A DNA stretch of 64,000 bases from NCBI RefSeq assembly GCF_003597395.2, contig NC_133770.1, forward strand, positions 200,043,866 through 200,107,865. The letters are read 5' to 3'. This document shows positions 13,600 to 23,925 of this stretch, piece after piece (position 1 is the first letter of the stretch; each line of letters begins with the position of its first letter). Source of the DNA: Chelonoidis abingdonii (taxonomy: Eukaryota; Chordata; Testudines; Testudinidae). The translations under genes and the position numbers were made by a program. The notes under the pieces are model-generated. The model was not told the origin of the DNA. It made no database searches and saw only the letters and a program-made list of their open reading frames with translations.

Positions 13600-13675
13600 T
13601 GGGTGTAATTCCAATTTCAAACTCCAATCCTGCAAATCCTTATATACATCTTCAACTGGACTACTTATGTAACTG

Positions 13676-13792
13676 ATCCTTCAAACACTTATGCATGTAA
13701 GTAAATTTACTCATGAGAATAATCCCACCAAATACAATAGGACTGTTCAAAAAAGTAAAATTACTTATGTGAAGATATACAGGATCAGATCC
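13676..13792. repeat. Palindromic foldback repeat
   Basis: The left arm (GATCCTTCAAACACTTATGC, TTTACTCATGAG) is echoed in reverse complement by the right arm (GTAAAATTACTTATGTGAAG, ACAGGATC), with a TCCCACCAAATACAATAGGA centre. This is one of several palindromic elements of the same general kind in the window (28922, 33029, 50380). Confidence 0.55.
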
Positions 13793-13800
13793 TATGTGCA

Positions 13801-16649
13801 TAAAGATTATTCATATGTGTAAGGGATTGCAAGGTCAGGCTCCAAACCATATTTCTTAAATTAGGCTAATGAAAATTTGGATTCAGAAGTATAAAATCTC
13901 ACACTTCTGTCTCAAACAGATTTCTCATAAGGAAACAACACTATCATGGCTTCTTTTACAGTCTCTCCAGTTATATTTACTGCTTACTATGATGTGCAGT
14001 CTATATTGTTTGAAGAATGGCTAAGGTCTGCTTATTTCTATATCTGTTACGCATTTCAGTGCACATATTGGTTTACTCTTTCACATAAGTTAATGCAATT
14101 CCTACAAGCAGAACAAGTTTATCTGTTTCATAAGTGACCATAAAATGTATCCTCTCCCCTGAGGTGTGGTTCCTTGGTGTTGGCTGGTGGGAATGGCTTC
14201 TCCTTTCCCCCTGCATTGGTTGAGTCAGGAGTTCTTTGTGACACCTGGTGCCTCCACTCATGGTGTCTCCTCACCATGTCCAGGACACAAGAGGTGCAGT
14301 CCTTTAGGACAATGAATAATTGTATCACTTCTGGCAAGAAGTGCACAAGACACAGAAGGGTACATGAGCCCAGACCCCAGCAAAAACACCCCAAAACTAA
14401 CAAAGGGGGGATTTTACTGTAAGCAGGAAAGTAGGATCTGGGGAAAGAGAGTTAGGGTTAACTAATAAATACTTAAACATATCAACCAATCTCACTCTGC
14501 CCACCTCAGTGCCATTGGCACCTGGTATTGGTGACTCTCCCCGAGCCCCCCAACAGACCTATCTCCATCCCTTAATCTCCACTCCCCTCATCAATCATCT
14601 CCCTTCATCCCCATCCCTTCACTCACCCCACCAAGTTGCTTTCCCCACTCTCCCAAACACACCTAACACTGCTTTCAGCCCAGCAGGTCACTACAGCACT
14701 ACTATCCCCCCAAGTTCTCCCCACTCCTGTGCCAGGACTCTCTCCTCGCAGCATCCCATGACAAATCTTTGGGGTGCCCATGCTGGGGAGGCCTTACTTT
14801 CAACCTCCAGGCCCTTCCTTGGGGGTCAGGTTAACAGAGGTGAGCCCAAAGGGAGTCATGGCATGAAAATGTATGTGAACCAGTTCAGTAGAAGCTCAGT
14901 CCAGAATGCCAGGAGCTGTCAAACGACAAATGAGGGTTACAACAAAATTCAAGAGGGTTGTTTTTATATTATGTCTGTGTCACTAATGTATATGTAAAAC
15001 AATGACAAACAAATGGAATATCTATGAACAGACCATTATTTTTCTAAATGTGTCTTACATTTCTCTTTTTTTAACCCTGCAGAATGGTCAAAACAGTTTG
15101 CTGAGAGTATTCACCATTAATATTCCAAACTCAAACTGGGTTGCTTAGTTAGAATTGGTTCTTCACCTGAAGTTATTTCAGTGAAATCTTTTTAAGCAGC
15201 TACACAAGGGATCATCCGTTATAGAAGTGGGCTTTAAGAAAACTCCAACCAAGCTGCAGTGTAAGTTTAGCATCTTCCAGATGCACCTTAATATATGTGT
15301 TCTTGTGTTAGCAAGACTAAAACCAATACTGAAAATCAATTCTAAACTGACCCAATGGGAGAATAATTTGGATCATTATTCCCAGTTCTTTATCACTGGG
15401 ATCATGAAAGAAAGGATAGAGTTCTAAGTCTGTGTTTATTTCTTCAGAGAAGTTCCTACAATCATGAGAATTTTTATTTTATTATAGGCAGGACAGGTAG
15501 CACAGATTAAGATTGCCCGACACTTCCTATTAAAAGCCCATTTTCAGTTGCTTATAAACATTAACAAACTTCAATAGTTTATACTGAAATTTTCCATATC
15601 AAGTGTCTGCGCAGACTGAATATTTTTGGAATTTTTTACCCCAAATGATTCTGCCATTTCTGAAAAGAAGTCTAGGGGAAAATACACTATTTTGCCCATG
15701 TTAAAAAATTCTGGCAGCTTTTTCTTTGAAAAGTGCTACCATCCTAGAGTGCTTTTGCCCCTGTGTGCATGTGCATTATGCATCTTCTGCGACAAATGAG
15801 GCCAGTGTTCTACAGATAAGAGTTTCCTTCAGTACATAACCCTGATTCATCCCCAAAGCACACTCCATCCTATGCACTGAATGTGGCAGGCAGTTTGGGG
15901 ATGTGGGGTGGGGAAATATGTGTATCATACAGTTAAAGACTATCATTATGCATAGGCAAAAGGGAGCAGAATTAAGCTTGCACAGGCAGTCTAGATTCTG
16001 ACTTTTCCCAACTTCTGAGTGTTTTTACGTTGCAACTTTAGTAATGGTTCTGACGGAATGTGTGTTCGTATCAAATATACACATATGGTCTGGCCCATGG
16101 TAGTGAGATGCAGATTCAGAACTGAGTGTGGATTTTGCAAAGGTCAAAGATGTTTAGATTCAAGGTTTTGATTAAGGTCCGGTCTCTAGTTTGCAGAATC
16201 TCTTTGCTGGAACATGTTCCTAAACAATTTTCAAAAAGCCACTTGCAAAGTAAGTCCCCTGGAGACTCACTATTCTCAGCTCTGTGTTCCTCTCAGTTGT
16301 CCTGGCATTAACCTCTCTCTGCAGAAAGTATCTTCACATTTTAATTTAGCTAACACCACCTGCTGCTCTTCCCTGAAGGATACTTTCTAAAACTGACATA
16401 TGATTCAGCATCTTCAGCAGCTTGAGCCTTACATAGTTTCATAACAAATTTTCCACAGTATCAAGAGAGGTCTTTTTATAAAGAAATATTATGAAGTTTT
16501 GTGAAAAGTGACAGTTGAGAAAAGCAGCCCCTGCTCAGGTGTCAGGGACAAAAAGGCTACTCTGCAGATTTGGTGAACTTGTTTGTTTTATATTTTACCA
16601 TTTATCAGAGGATATATTGTGGTGTGGTGTCATCCCTTCCATAGGGAAG
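13801..16649. other. Intergenic; C-rich LTR-like block at 14150-14860
   Basis: No gene was recognised. About 14150-14860 is a CT-rich block whose plus strand stays open for about 160 codons (14509-14997). The translation is a Pro/Ser-rich run without domain signatures. I think it is part of an old LTR element or a chance frame in C-rich DNA. The rest is plain AT-rich sequence. Confidence 0.4.
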
Positions 16650-16724
16650 TGTGATGGGGCAAGGCCAGATGGCTACAGTAAAGTACTGAGCAACAGGTAT
16701 GTTAGCCTATTGGCATCCCAGGGG
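16650..16724 (+). mobile_element. LTR 5' end, cut off by an assembly gap
   Basis: TGTGATGGGGCAAGGCCAGA at 16650 has the TG start and TGTGAYGGGG opening shared by turtle LTRs in this window (30061, 45443 minus). The sequence runs into Ns after 75 bp. No matching LTR end is seen to the right of the gap. Confidence 0.55.
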
Positions 16725-16824
16725 NNNNNNNNNNNNNNNNNNNNNNNNNNNNNNNNNNNNNNNNNNNNNNNNNNNNNNNNNNNNNNNNNNNNNNNNNNNN
16801 NNNNNNNNNNNNNNNNNNNNNNNN
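16725..16824. other. Assembly gap (100 N)
   Basis: Exactly 100 consecutive N, a conventional placeholder for a gap of unknown length. The missing DNA may be the rest of the LTR element that starts at 16650. Confidence 0.98.
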
Positions 16825-18283
16825 TTAAGTTAAAGGCCTGATATTTAATACCCAACAAAAAACAGGTGTTAAACAACACAACATAGTGGGGCCTGATTTT
16901 CTTCAGACACTACTTACACACCACATATGTTAAGTCCAGTGTCTATGGAATTCCTTCTGATTTAGACAGAGAATCCAGCCCAGTGAATGTCAATGGCTTT
17001 AGAAATATCCTTTCATTAAACTGTGAATATTTTTTGGAAATATGGGCACTAGCTTTCAGTAGAATGCTAATTAATGGAATGAATCCAAAGGGAGCTTTGT
17101 TGAAAAACACCATTAGTAAGGCTGTAGAATCCATTTAGTGCCCTAAATGATGCCATTATGGTATAAAATACCAGATTTCTGAAGATACTTGTCCATCTCA
17201 GAAGTCTACAGTTTCCATAACAACCTACATACTGAGTCCAGAGTCCATTTTTCTTAGTATTATCAAAGCCTTTATCCATACCTGCCTGAAGTTACAAGTG
17301 TTTCCACAACATAGCTAAACTGTTATATGTTTTCTAGATGTAGCTCTTTTTTCCTTTCCATTTCACACAACATGGTAGCTGGATGATGCTAATGTTTCTC
17401 ATATTGTGTGTAGGTGCTGGGTAGGCTCAATAGATACACTCCCTGACTTAGGAGCATGCAGCCATGACGCAAAGTATAAATCAGCTTGGTATTAATGCTG
17501 GGGGAAAGTCACTGGACTAGTTTAGGCATATATCCAGAGGGGAAAGGAAAATCCTATTTGTCTTAATTTAGCTTGAAACTGTCTCTCACTACTTGGCCCT
17601 ATGCCTGCTTCAGAGTCATTTAAAGTACTGAGGAAAATACCAGAGGCAGAATGATGAATTCTAATTGGTTTATTAAGGACTACAGAACTTATAATAGCCC
17701 TGTGAGCTATACCATTTAAACTCCAAAGTCATCAAATAACATTTTAAAATGTTAATATCAGGGACTGAACCATATCCTTAAACACTGCTCTGCCACAGAT
17801 GTTTTCAAATAAAAAGCTTTTCCCCAGAAGACACAAATCTGCATGCTGGAAAATAAAACTTTCATAAGCACCTCACAAAGTGTGGTTCATCTGGGTTGTG
17901 GGAGGTTTAGTTTATGTATGCATATACATGTACCACAAGCACAAAGCCATGAGGTATGTTTAAATTGTATGTAAAATACCATATGTTACACTGGAGTTAC
18001 ATCCCATGAAACCATATATGAGAACCACCTTATGAGTGGCAAAGAAATGCAAAGCAAACTAAATTCCCGAACCTGCAATGAGCTCCAGCCGACTTTGTGG
18101 TTGTGAGCTGATTGGAGCAGCTACTGAGGTTTCAAGACATGTTTCCATTCAGTATTGGAACAAAGCCGAAACCTTTCAAACATTTTTGCAAAATGGAATT
18201 GTGTCAAACTATCCATTTTCAATTTGGGAAGAGGTCTCAAGAGAGGGTACATGTGTGCGCACATGCACAGAGGGGGATGGGGT
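16825..18283. other. Intergenic, nothing recognised
   Basis: AT-rich sequence to the right of the gap, with no coding homology, RNA gene or named repeat. Confidence 0.45.
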
Positions 18284-18462
18284 GGTGATGGTTAGAGCAC
18301 GGTATAGGATATAGAAAGTTCAGGTTCAAATCTCTCTTTTTCCTGATTCAAAGTGATGTGAGACGAAAATCTCTGTCCTGCATCAGGCAGATCAGGAACT
18401 TGAACATGAGTCTCACACATCCCTGGTCAATATCTTAACTACTGGGTGATAGAGTATAAGTC
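18284..18462. repeat. tRNA-like foldback repeat (SINE-like)
   Basis: TGGTTAGAGCACGG at 18288 resembles a tRNA A box, and GGTTCAAATCTC about 30 bp on resembles a B box. Further on, the same units recur in opposite orientation: AACTTGAACATGAGTCTC around 18397 and CTTAACTACTGGGTGATAGA around 18432. The element is therefore a head-to-head inverted tRNA-like unit. It is too diverged to be a tRNA gene. Confidence 0.5.
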
Positions 18463-18679
18463 CCTCCCTAGCACCCCTCCCCCCTCAAAAATAAAATAAA
18501 CCTACAACATTTTAACTAAGTCTTTGTTGAAACAAAAAATGTCTTCATAAAACATTTTAGCTTTGATGAAATATCATGTGGTCAAAAGTGTTCCAATGAG
18601 CTCTACATGTGTATGAGGATCCCACTCAGCATGTAGCATCATTTAGCTCCAGATGCTGCAGACGCAAATAGAATTAATG

Positions 18680-18835
18680 CAGTACTGTGCCTTTCACCCA
18701 AAGCACTTTACAAACATTAATGAATTAAGCATGAGTTAGGGAAGTATTATACACCTACTCTACAATGAGGGAGCTAGGGTACAGAAGTTTAAGTGACTTG
18801 CCTGAGGTCAGACAGAAGAAACTTTGCTCTGATAC
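18680..18835 (+). repeat. MIR-type core-SINE
   Basis: The order of motifs follows the MIR core: GCACTTTACAAACATTAATG, then GAAGTATTATACACCTACTC, CAATGAGGGAGCTAGGGTAC, AGTGACTTGCCTGAGGTCAG. This is an old and strongly diverged copy. Confidence 0.7.
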
Positions 18836-19188
18836 AAAGAGATGAAAGTACATTCAGTTAATACGTAACACCATGAACTTAAAAACTGGAGTGTACATTG
18901 TTTCAGTTTGTGGCACTGTTCAGTGGAGCGGGAAAAGGAAGAGAGTTGTGAATAACAAAAAGCAATATTTTTGTATTATTCAATGTCTTGGTGGAACATA
19001 GCATATCAAAAGGTAAATCAGCTTCCTGCCTCACCAGACAACCACGGGTCTTGGTTCCCTAATGTTTTCTTGCTGCTCTGAAATGACATGCTCAGGGCCC
19101 AATCTAGACTCTAATAGGAGTTCTGGCTGCATCAGCAATGCAAGATGCGTGATTTGCATCAATGGCACTTCTGATAATTTTGGGCCCC
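18836..19188. other. Non-coding, nothing recognised
   Basis: AT-rich interval before the LTR fragment. No gene or named repeat is seen. Confidence 0.4.
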
Positions 19189-19680
19189 TGTCATAAACAG
19201 ATAGCTAAGGGTTAATGTCTCTTTCACCTGTAAAGGGTTAACAAACAGAGAACTAAACACTTGACCAGAGGACCAATCAGGAGACAAGATACTTTCAACC
19301 CTGTGTGGAGGGAAGTTTTGGGTGTGGGTCCTTTGTTCTGTGTGTGGGTCTTCTCTCCGGGGTATGAGAGGGACCAGACATTACTACAGGCTCTCTAAAG
19401 TTCTGTTCAAATAGTAACTAGAACAGGCGATTTAGGCTTTTTTACTATATGCTTGGCCTCTTAACCCTATTTTGCAATCACTGTTGATCTTGGCATGTAT
19501 GGGACACTTTAACGTCTTACGGAATTCACCTCTTTTGATTTGGTAATGAGGTACTATTCTTTACGATATTGAGGAAATGGTGCTTTTCTTCCTTTGTCGT
19601 TAAACTATCACTGTACCTGCTGTAATATTTACATATCTTGCCAAGTTACAGAGAGAGAAGGTGTAAATTATACCATCATA
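19189..19680 (+). mobile_element. Turtle-type LTR fragment (TGTCATAAACAG family)
   Basis: It starts TGTCATAAACAGATAGCTAA and shares a series of landmarks with the longer copy at 36142: GTAAAGGGTTAA, GACCAATCAG, GATACTTTCAA, GGAGGGAAGTT, ACAGGCTCT and CTGTACCT. After about 19400 the match becomes patchy, with scattered substitutions and indels, and I cannot follow it beyond about 19680. The LTR is either truncated here or hidden by low-quality sequence. Confidence 0.75.
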
Positions 19681-20571
19681 CGTAATTGTCCGTGTCTGTG
19701 ACTATAGAAGAAGATGGTGCGCGTGAGAAGAGCCGCCTAATAATGTACTCTTCTCCTTTTCCCTGTTTTATCCCAGACGAGGTGTAAAATTCACGTCTAG
19801 CGACTGGGAGAGGAGATGGAGCGAGGGCGAGGAGACTAATTCTGCTTCTTGCACAATGTATATCTATCTGCTTCGCTTCTTCTAGAGAGAAATTCTGCAG
19901 AGGGGGAGGTGTAGAGTGTTCTTGGGTGGTACTCTTCTCGCGGTGAATGTTAAGAATCGGCAGGAGAGATTGGGTCGTATGTCTAGTGCGGGCCCCATCA
20001 CAAGAGGCAACAGTATTTGGGTAGCGAGTAGTGCGCTGGCAGAACACCAATAACAGATTCATATAAGCTTATAGGGGGTGGCAGTAAGACTTCAAACTCT
20101 TCTAGAAAGCGTTCGTATTGACAAAGGATACTCCATATATTAGGTGGAGACGAGTTCTCAAGGCGAGTAGCCATTTGGAAATCTATAATAATCTCTTTGG
20201 AACACATGCAAGGCTCATATTTGCAAGAGAAATATCATTCCTCAAACTTGAATATATCATCCTATGCTGCACCAACACAATCATCTTCTGCGTCACAAAT
20301 CATGAACTATTTCTACTCGAACAGCAAAGGAACTACATTTCGTAGCTAGGTATCCAAGGTGAGAACGCGCTAACTGCGAAGAGCCAGAGATAGGGACAGA
20401 ACTATCACTCTGACAGAAGCTTAGAGAGAGATCGTCGACTATGGAAGACTAGACTCTTGGAATGTGCAATAACATGGTTCCAATGAAATAGTAACGGCAG
20501 CATCTAGTTTACTATGGTGAATGACAGCTAAGTACATATTGGGTTAATAGGAAATCTCTCCCATAACTACA
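19681..20571. other. Anomalous CpG-rich block between LTR elements
   Basis: No repeat or gene is recognisable. The block contains many CpG dinucleotides (for example GTGCGCGTGAGAAGAGCCGC near 19717 and AACGCGC near 20365), unlike the CpG-poor surroundings. Texture is closest to uncorrected long-read sequence. It could also be genuinely different DNA. Confidence 0.6.
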
Positions 20572-21263
20572 TGTGACAGACCCAGACCAGTGGGGTACAG
20601 GAGTCTGGAGAGGGCAAATTAAAACTGGTCACTGGATAAAGTAGTTTTCTTGTCCCTGAGTGACCAGGAACGGGGCCTGCACTATAGAGTCATCAGAAAC
20701 TGTTAGAACAATTAAAGCAGACAGGCCTGATTAGAACACACCTGCAGCCAATAAGACAGGTAATAAGGCACCCTGGATTAAAAGGACTCAACCCAATCAG
20801 GCTGGGAGGCCAGTAGGAGAGATGATGGTTGTGAGCGAAGAGGCAGTCACAAGGAGCTCAAGTGAGAAGGTGTGTGCTGCTGGAGGAGCTAAGGAGCTAC
20901 AAGTATTATCAGAGATACCAAGGAGGAAGGTCCTGTGGTGAGTGATCAAGCAAGGTGTTTTGGGAGGGAGGCCATAAGGAGAAAGTAAGTCCAGGGAAAG
21001 TAAGGCTGTCATGGGCAGCTGTTAAGAGGCACTATCCAGACAGCTGCAATCCACAGGGCCTGGGCTGGAACCTGGAGTGAAGGCGGGGCCCGGGTTCCCC
21101 CCACCTCGCCAACTCTGATCAGTCCACAGGTAGGAGTTGATTGCGATCAGACCTGTTGGATAAGAATCAAGTGAAACGGTGAGCAAGACTCTGCGCGAGA
21201 AATAAGTGGCTATGGAAGATGCCGCCACCTATATGAAGAAAGGGAGGACACCTTTGCGTCACA
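20572..21263 (+). repeat. 5' LTR of the gypsy element
   Basis: It begins TGTGACAGACCCAGACCAGT, matching the 3' LTR start at 26205. Long colinear matches follow, such as AACTGGTCACTGGATAA, AGGAGGAAGGTCCTGTGGTG and CAGCTGCAATCCACAGGGCC. It ends CTTTGCGTCACA just before the primer-binding site. The U3/R border probably lies near the ATTAAAAGG at about 20777. Many one-base indels separate it from its partner. Confidence 0.85.
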
Positions 21264-21266
21264 AGC

Positions 21267-21284
21267 TGGTGTCAGGAAGTGGAA
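21267..21284 (+). promoter_or_regulatory. Primer-binding site (tRNA-Leu-like)
   Basis: TGGTGTCAGGAAGTGG lies 3 bp after the 5' LTR. It starts with TGG, complementary to a tRNA CCA end. It is close to the TGGTGTCAGAAGTGGG expected for a vertebrate leucine tRNA primer, with one extra G. It would prime minus-strand synthesis. Confidence 0.7.
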
Positions 21285-22195
21285 TTTGAGTGTACGCAAC
21301 AGGCAAGCGAGACAGGAATATGACTATTTAAAAAAAAAAGAATGTAGATGGTATTTTTTTTTACTATACATAGAACAATGGAATGAGTTAAGATACAGGC
21401 ATTGAATACAAAGCGATGAGCCGCCCAGCAGGAGGGCAACACGTGGTCCAGGCAGCTGCCCAACAGGAGGGCAGTTGGGTGACTGCCGCAAGAGGACCTA
21501 AATCGGCCGTGCCAGATGGACCAGGACTTCATCAAAGACGAGGCTATATCGGGAACTTGGTAAACCAGGGTAAGAACCCCGATTACAAGGCTGAACCACG
21601 GCATTCATAGGATGGGACGCTGACCATTGACGGGCCAGCATAATGGCTGCGCAAAATGACGTGAGGCTGATTAGAGGCTATCCCTCTTCTGGCCTTTGAG
21701 AAGACAGCTACTGAGAGCCGGCTCAGATCAGTGGTCGGCATCGCTTGTGCCCCTCAATTACTTGTGGCTGGAGGCCCGCAAGAAAGGCCCTGCTATGATT
21801 GCCTGAAGAGGCTGCATGCAGACACCCCCAGCTGAGAGCAGAAGACTGGCCAGAGCTGGGGGTAAACGCCACAGGCGGGCCCCAGCAATATCACAAAATG
21901 TGATGGTACCAAAAATAGAACCCGTGGTCCCATTGGTATGACCTCATCCATCTCGCACAAAGTAGCTGCGAACGATCCCGAGTCCGGAAGAGAAACCTAG
22001 AGTTCTGGTCCTTGACCGATAATGAGGGGATTATCGCCAAGTCCTTCATGCCTGGTAAGCCAGAATGAACCCTCCACCTAATGATGAGGTGTTGCACTGG
22101 TAAAGAGGTGAAAGGACAGCGAAGGGAGCTTAACCCGACCAGTTAAGGAAGAGGCACCCCAGGTTAAACTAGCAGCCCCAAGCCCTAGATCTCGG
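21285..22195 (+). pseudogene. Upstream Gag region of the gypsy element (unreadable)
   Basis: By position this should encode matrix/capsid. The translation is broken into short frames and I recognise no capsid motif. Homopolymer runs (A10 at 21330, T9 at 21354) and scattered CpGs suggest sequencing noise. A repeated Gln/Gly-rich phrase (GGQHVVQAAAQQEG) occurs in one frame near 21430-21475. Confidence 0.5.
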
Positions 22196-22792
22196 GTGAG
22201 TGGGCCAGTAGGAGGGCCCAGGTGGAAAAAGAAAAGGTCTGAAGGCTCATCAGAAGCCAGAAAGAGTTGGAGCACTGAGGGAGAAGAGGATCATGATGTT
22301 AGATTGCTCAAACCAAGAGATCGGGGAATGCCTAGGGCTCCATACAGATGTTATGCCTGCGGGGAGTGGGGACATATAGCTGCACAGTGTCCCAATGCTG
22401 AGGCACCAATGCAGTGTAACCTGGGGAACTGGGCAGACCCATGCTCCCTAATCCAGCTTGCAGGGGTCTCACTAACCCCACATATGTACACCAGACCAGT
22501 AAAGCTAAATGGGGTAAAGACCATGGCACTTGTTGATTCGGGGAGTGCTCTCACGCTTGTCTCGAGGAAACTCGTGAAGTGTAGTCAGCTGCTGCGGGCT
22601 AAGCGTATGGGGATAACATGTATCCATGGGACAGTTGGTTATTACCCCACCTTCCCAGTAAAACTCAAGATTCAGGGGAACACTACTGAGGTAGCAGCAG
22701 GTGTAGTCCCTAAACTCCCATACCCAGTGCTCATAGGGAGGGACTTTCTAGGGTTTGGAGACTTACTCCCAGTAGGAGGATTGGAGGAATAG
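22196..22792 (+). CDS. Gag nucleocapsid and aspartic protease fragment (gypsy element)
   Basis: An open stretch of 198 codons. The first codon used is only the left edge of the readable frame, because the true Gag start lies upstream in unreadable sequence. Residues 1-50 are basic and charged. Residues 52-65 form a CCHC zinc knuckle (CYACGEWGHIAAQC, C-x2-C-x4-H-x4-C) that would bind the element's RNA. Residues 108-125 carry the retropepsin active site ALVDSGSALTLV, with D114-S-G. LIGRDF at residues 179-184 fits the second conserved protease strand. The frame ends with TAG at 22790, and a TAA follows nine bases on. It is joined in the same frame to the linker at 22925. The protease would cleave the element's polyprotein. 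Base quality looks better here than in flanking parts. Confidence 0.85.
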   Translation: MSGPVGGPRWKKKRSEGSSEARKSWSTEGEEDHDVRLLKPRDRGMPRAPYRCYACGEWGHIAAQCPNAEAPMQCNLGNWADPCSLIQLAGVSLTPHMYTRPVKLNGVKTMALVDSGSALTLVSRKLVKCSQLLRAKRMGITCIHGTVGYYPTFPVKLKIQGNTTEVAAGVVPKLPYPVLIGRDFLGFGDLLPVGGLEE

Positions 22793-22924
22793 GGGAACCC
22801 TTAAGTTAGTGAGGCATCCACAGTAGACTGTCAACCCCCAGTCTTCTCTGAAATATCTCCAGATTTATTTTCCATTTCCAGACAGCGTAGAAAGTCAAAA
22901 AGGGAAAGGAGGCCAGCTAAAGCC

Positions 22925-23230
22925 TTGGGAACCCGAATACTTTCTCAAAACCAGAGGGTCACTCTCATAGGTAGGCGGATCCGAGCAGCTGCAAAGGAAG
23001 CCACCCAGGAGGGAGAAGCACCCGAGTCTGTCCCCCACCCTAATGTTTCTGAACGAGTAGAGGCAACAGAGACTGGGCCTCTAGATTTTGGGCAGATTAG
23101 CCCCGGGAGAGGAAATTTTGGACGGGACCAGGCCGAAGACCCAAGGTACGACAACATTAGGAAGGAGGTGACTGAAATAGATGGGGTCCCCATGGAAGGG
23201 AAACTCAGGGACCAGGACCCTACTTCATAA
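22925..23230 (+). CDS. Protease-integrase linker of the gypsy polyprotein
   Basis: A frame of 101 codons in the same phase as the Gag/protease frame but separated from it by stops at 22790 and 22799. The product is polar, with basic and acidic patches (RRIRAAAKE, then NFGRDQAEDPRYDNIRKEV). It has no catalytic motif and probably corresponds to the spacer before integrase. Its TAA (23228-23230) overlaps the ATG at 23230 that opens the integrase frame in another phase. I cannot tell whether that overlap is an original frameshift site or a mutation. Confidence 0.6.
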   Translation: MGTRILSQNQRVTLIGRRIRAAAKEATQEGEAPESVPHPNVSERVEATETGPLDFGQISPGRGNFGRDQAEDPRYDNIRKEVTEIDGVPMEGKLRDQDPTS

Positions 23231-23925
23231 TGAAGAAGAATCTTTTATATTGGGTTGCACCAGTACAGGGGCAGAAGGTACAGCAGATCCTAGTACCTCA
23301 AAACCACCAGAATGCTGTATTAAGTCTTGTTCATAGTCATCTTTTTGGAGGACATTTGGGAGTAGAGAAGACCCTGGCACAAGTCCTACGACGGTTCTTC
23401 TGGCCCAGAGTACATGAACAAGTGTGGAGGTATTGTGCGTCCTGCCCGGAGTGTCAACTGCATAGTCCCCATCCCCACCTGAGGACACCTTTAGTACCCC
23501 TTCCCATCATAGAGTTCCCCTTTGAGTGAATAGCCATGGACCTACTGGGACCCCAGGAGAAGACGACTCGGGGCCACCAATATATACTTGTTGTTTTGGA
23601 CGATGCTACTCGCTACCCAGAAGCCATCCCCCTGCAGAACACAGCCTCTAAAATGATAGACAAAGAGCTGGTGGGGATCTTTGCCCAAGTGGGGCTACCA
23701 AAAGAGAGATTAACAGACCAAGGAACCCCATTTATGTCAAAACTAATAAAGGATCTCTGTACACTGCTCCATATACATACCCTGAGAACTTCAGTCTACC
23801 ATCTGCAGACTGACGGGTTGGTAGAAAGATTTAACCGAACTCTCAAGGCTCTGATACAGAAGATGGTAAGTCAGGACTGGAAGGATTGTGACACCCTACT
23901 ACCCTACCTTATGTTCGCTATCTAG
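23230..23925 (+). pseudogene. Integrase of the gypsy element (interrupted)
   Basis: The zinc-binding N-terminal domain is H37-x4-H42-x26-C69-x2-C72 (HSHLFGGH ... CASC). The catalytic core has three acidic residues. The first D is in AMDLLG just after 23536, the second is in LTDQGTPF 58 residues on, and E is in GLVERFNR after a spacing of exactly 35, giving D-D(35)E. Both halves share one frame, split by a TGA at 23527-23529. A second in-frame stop (TAG, 23923-23925) falls just after LPYLMFAI, with recognisable sequence continuing in frame as EVPQAS. The enzyme would insert element cDNA into host DNA. Its position upstream of RT defines the unusual gene order. Confidence in the family is high, and the copy is non-functional. 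Confidence 0.92.

Noticed and set aside
14509..14997. 162-codon open frame
   Set aside because: The product is a Pro/Ser-rich run with no domain and arises from C-rich composition; there are no splice or promoter signals around it.
18284..18335. Possible tRNA gene
   Set aside because: Only A- and B-box-like motifs are present; acceptor and anticodon stems do not form and the unit is repeated in inverted orientation, as in a repeat.
19676..20062. 128-codon minus-strand frame
   Set aside because: It lies in the anomalous CpG-rich block, where base quality is doubtful.
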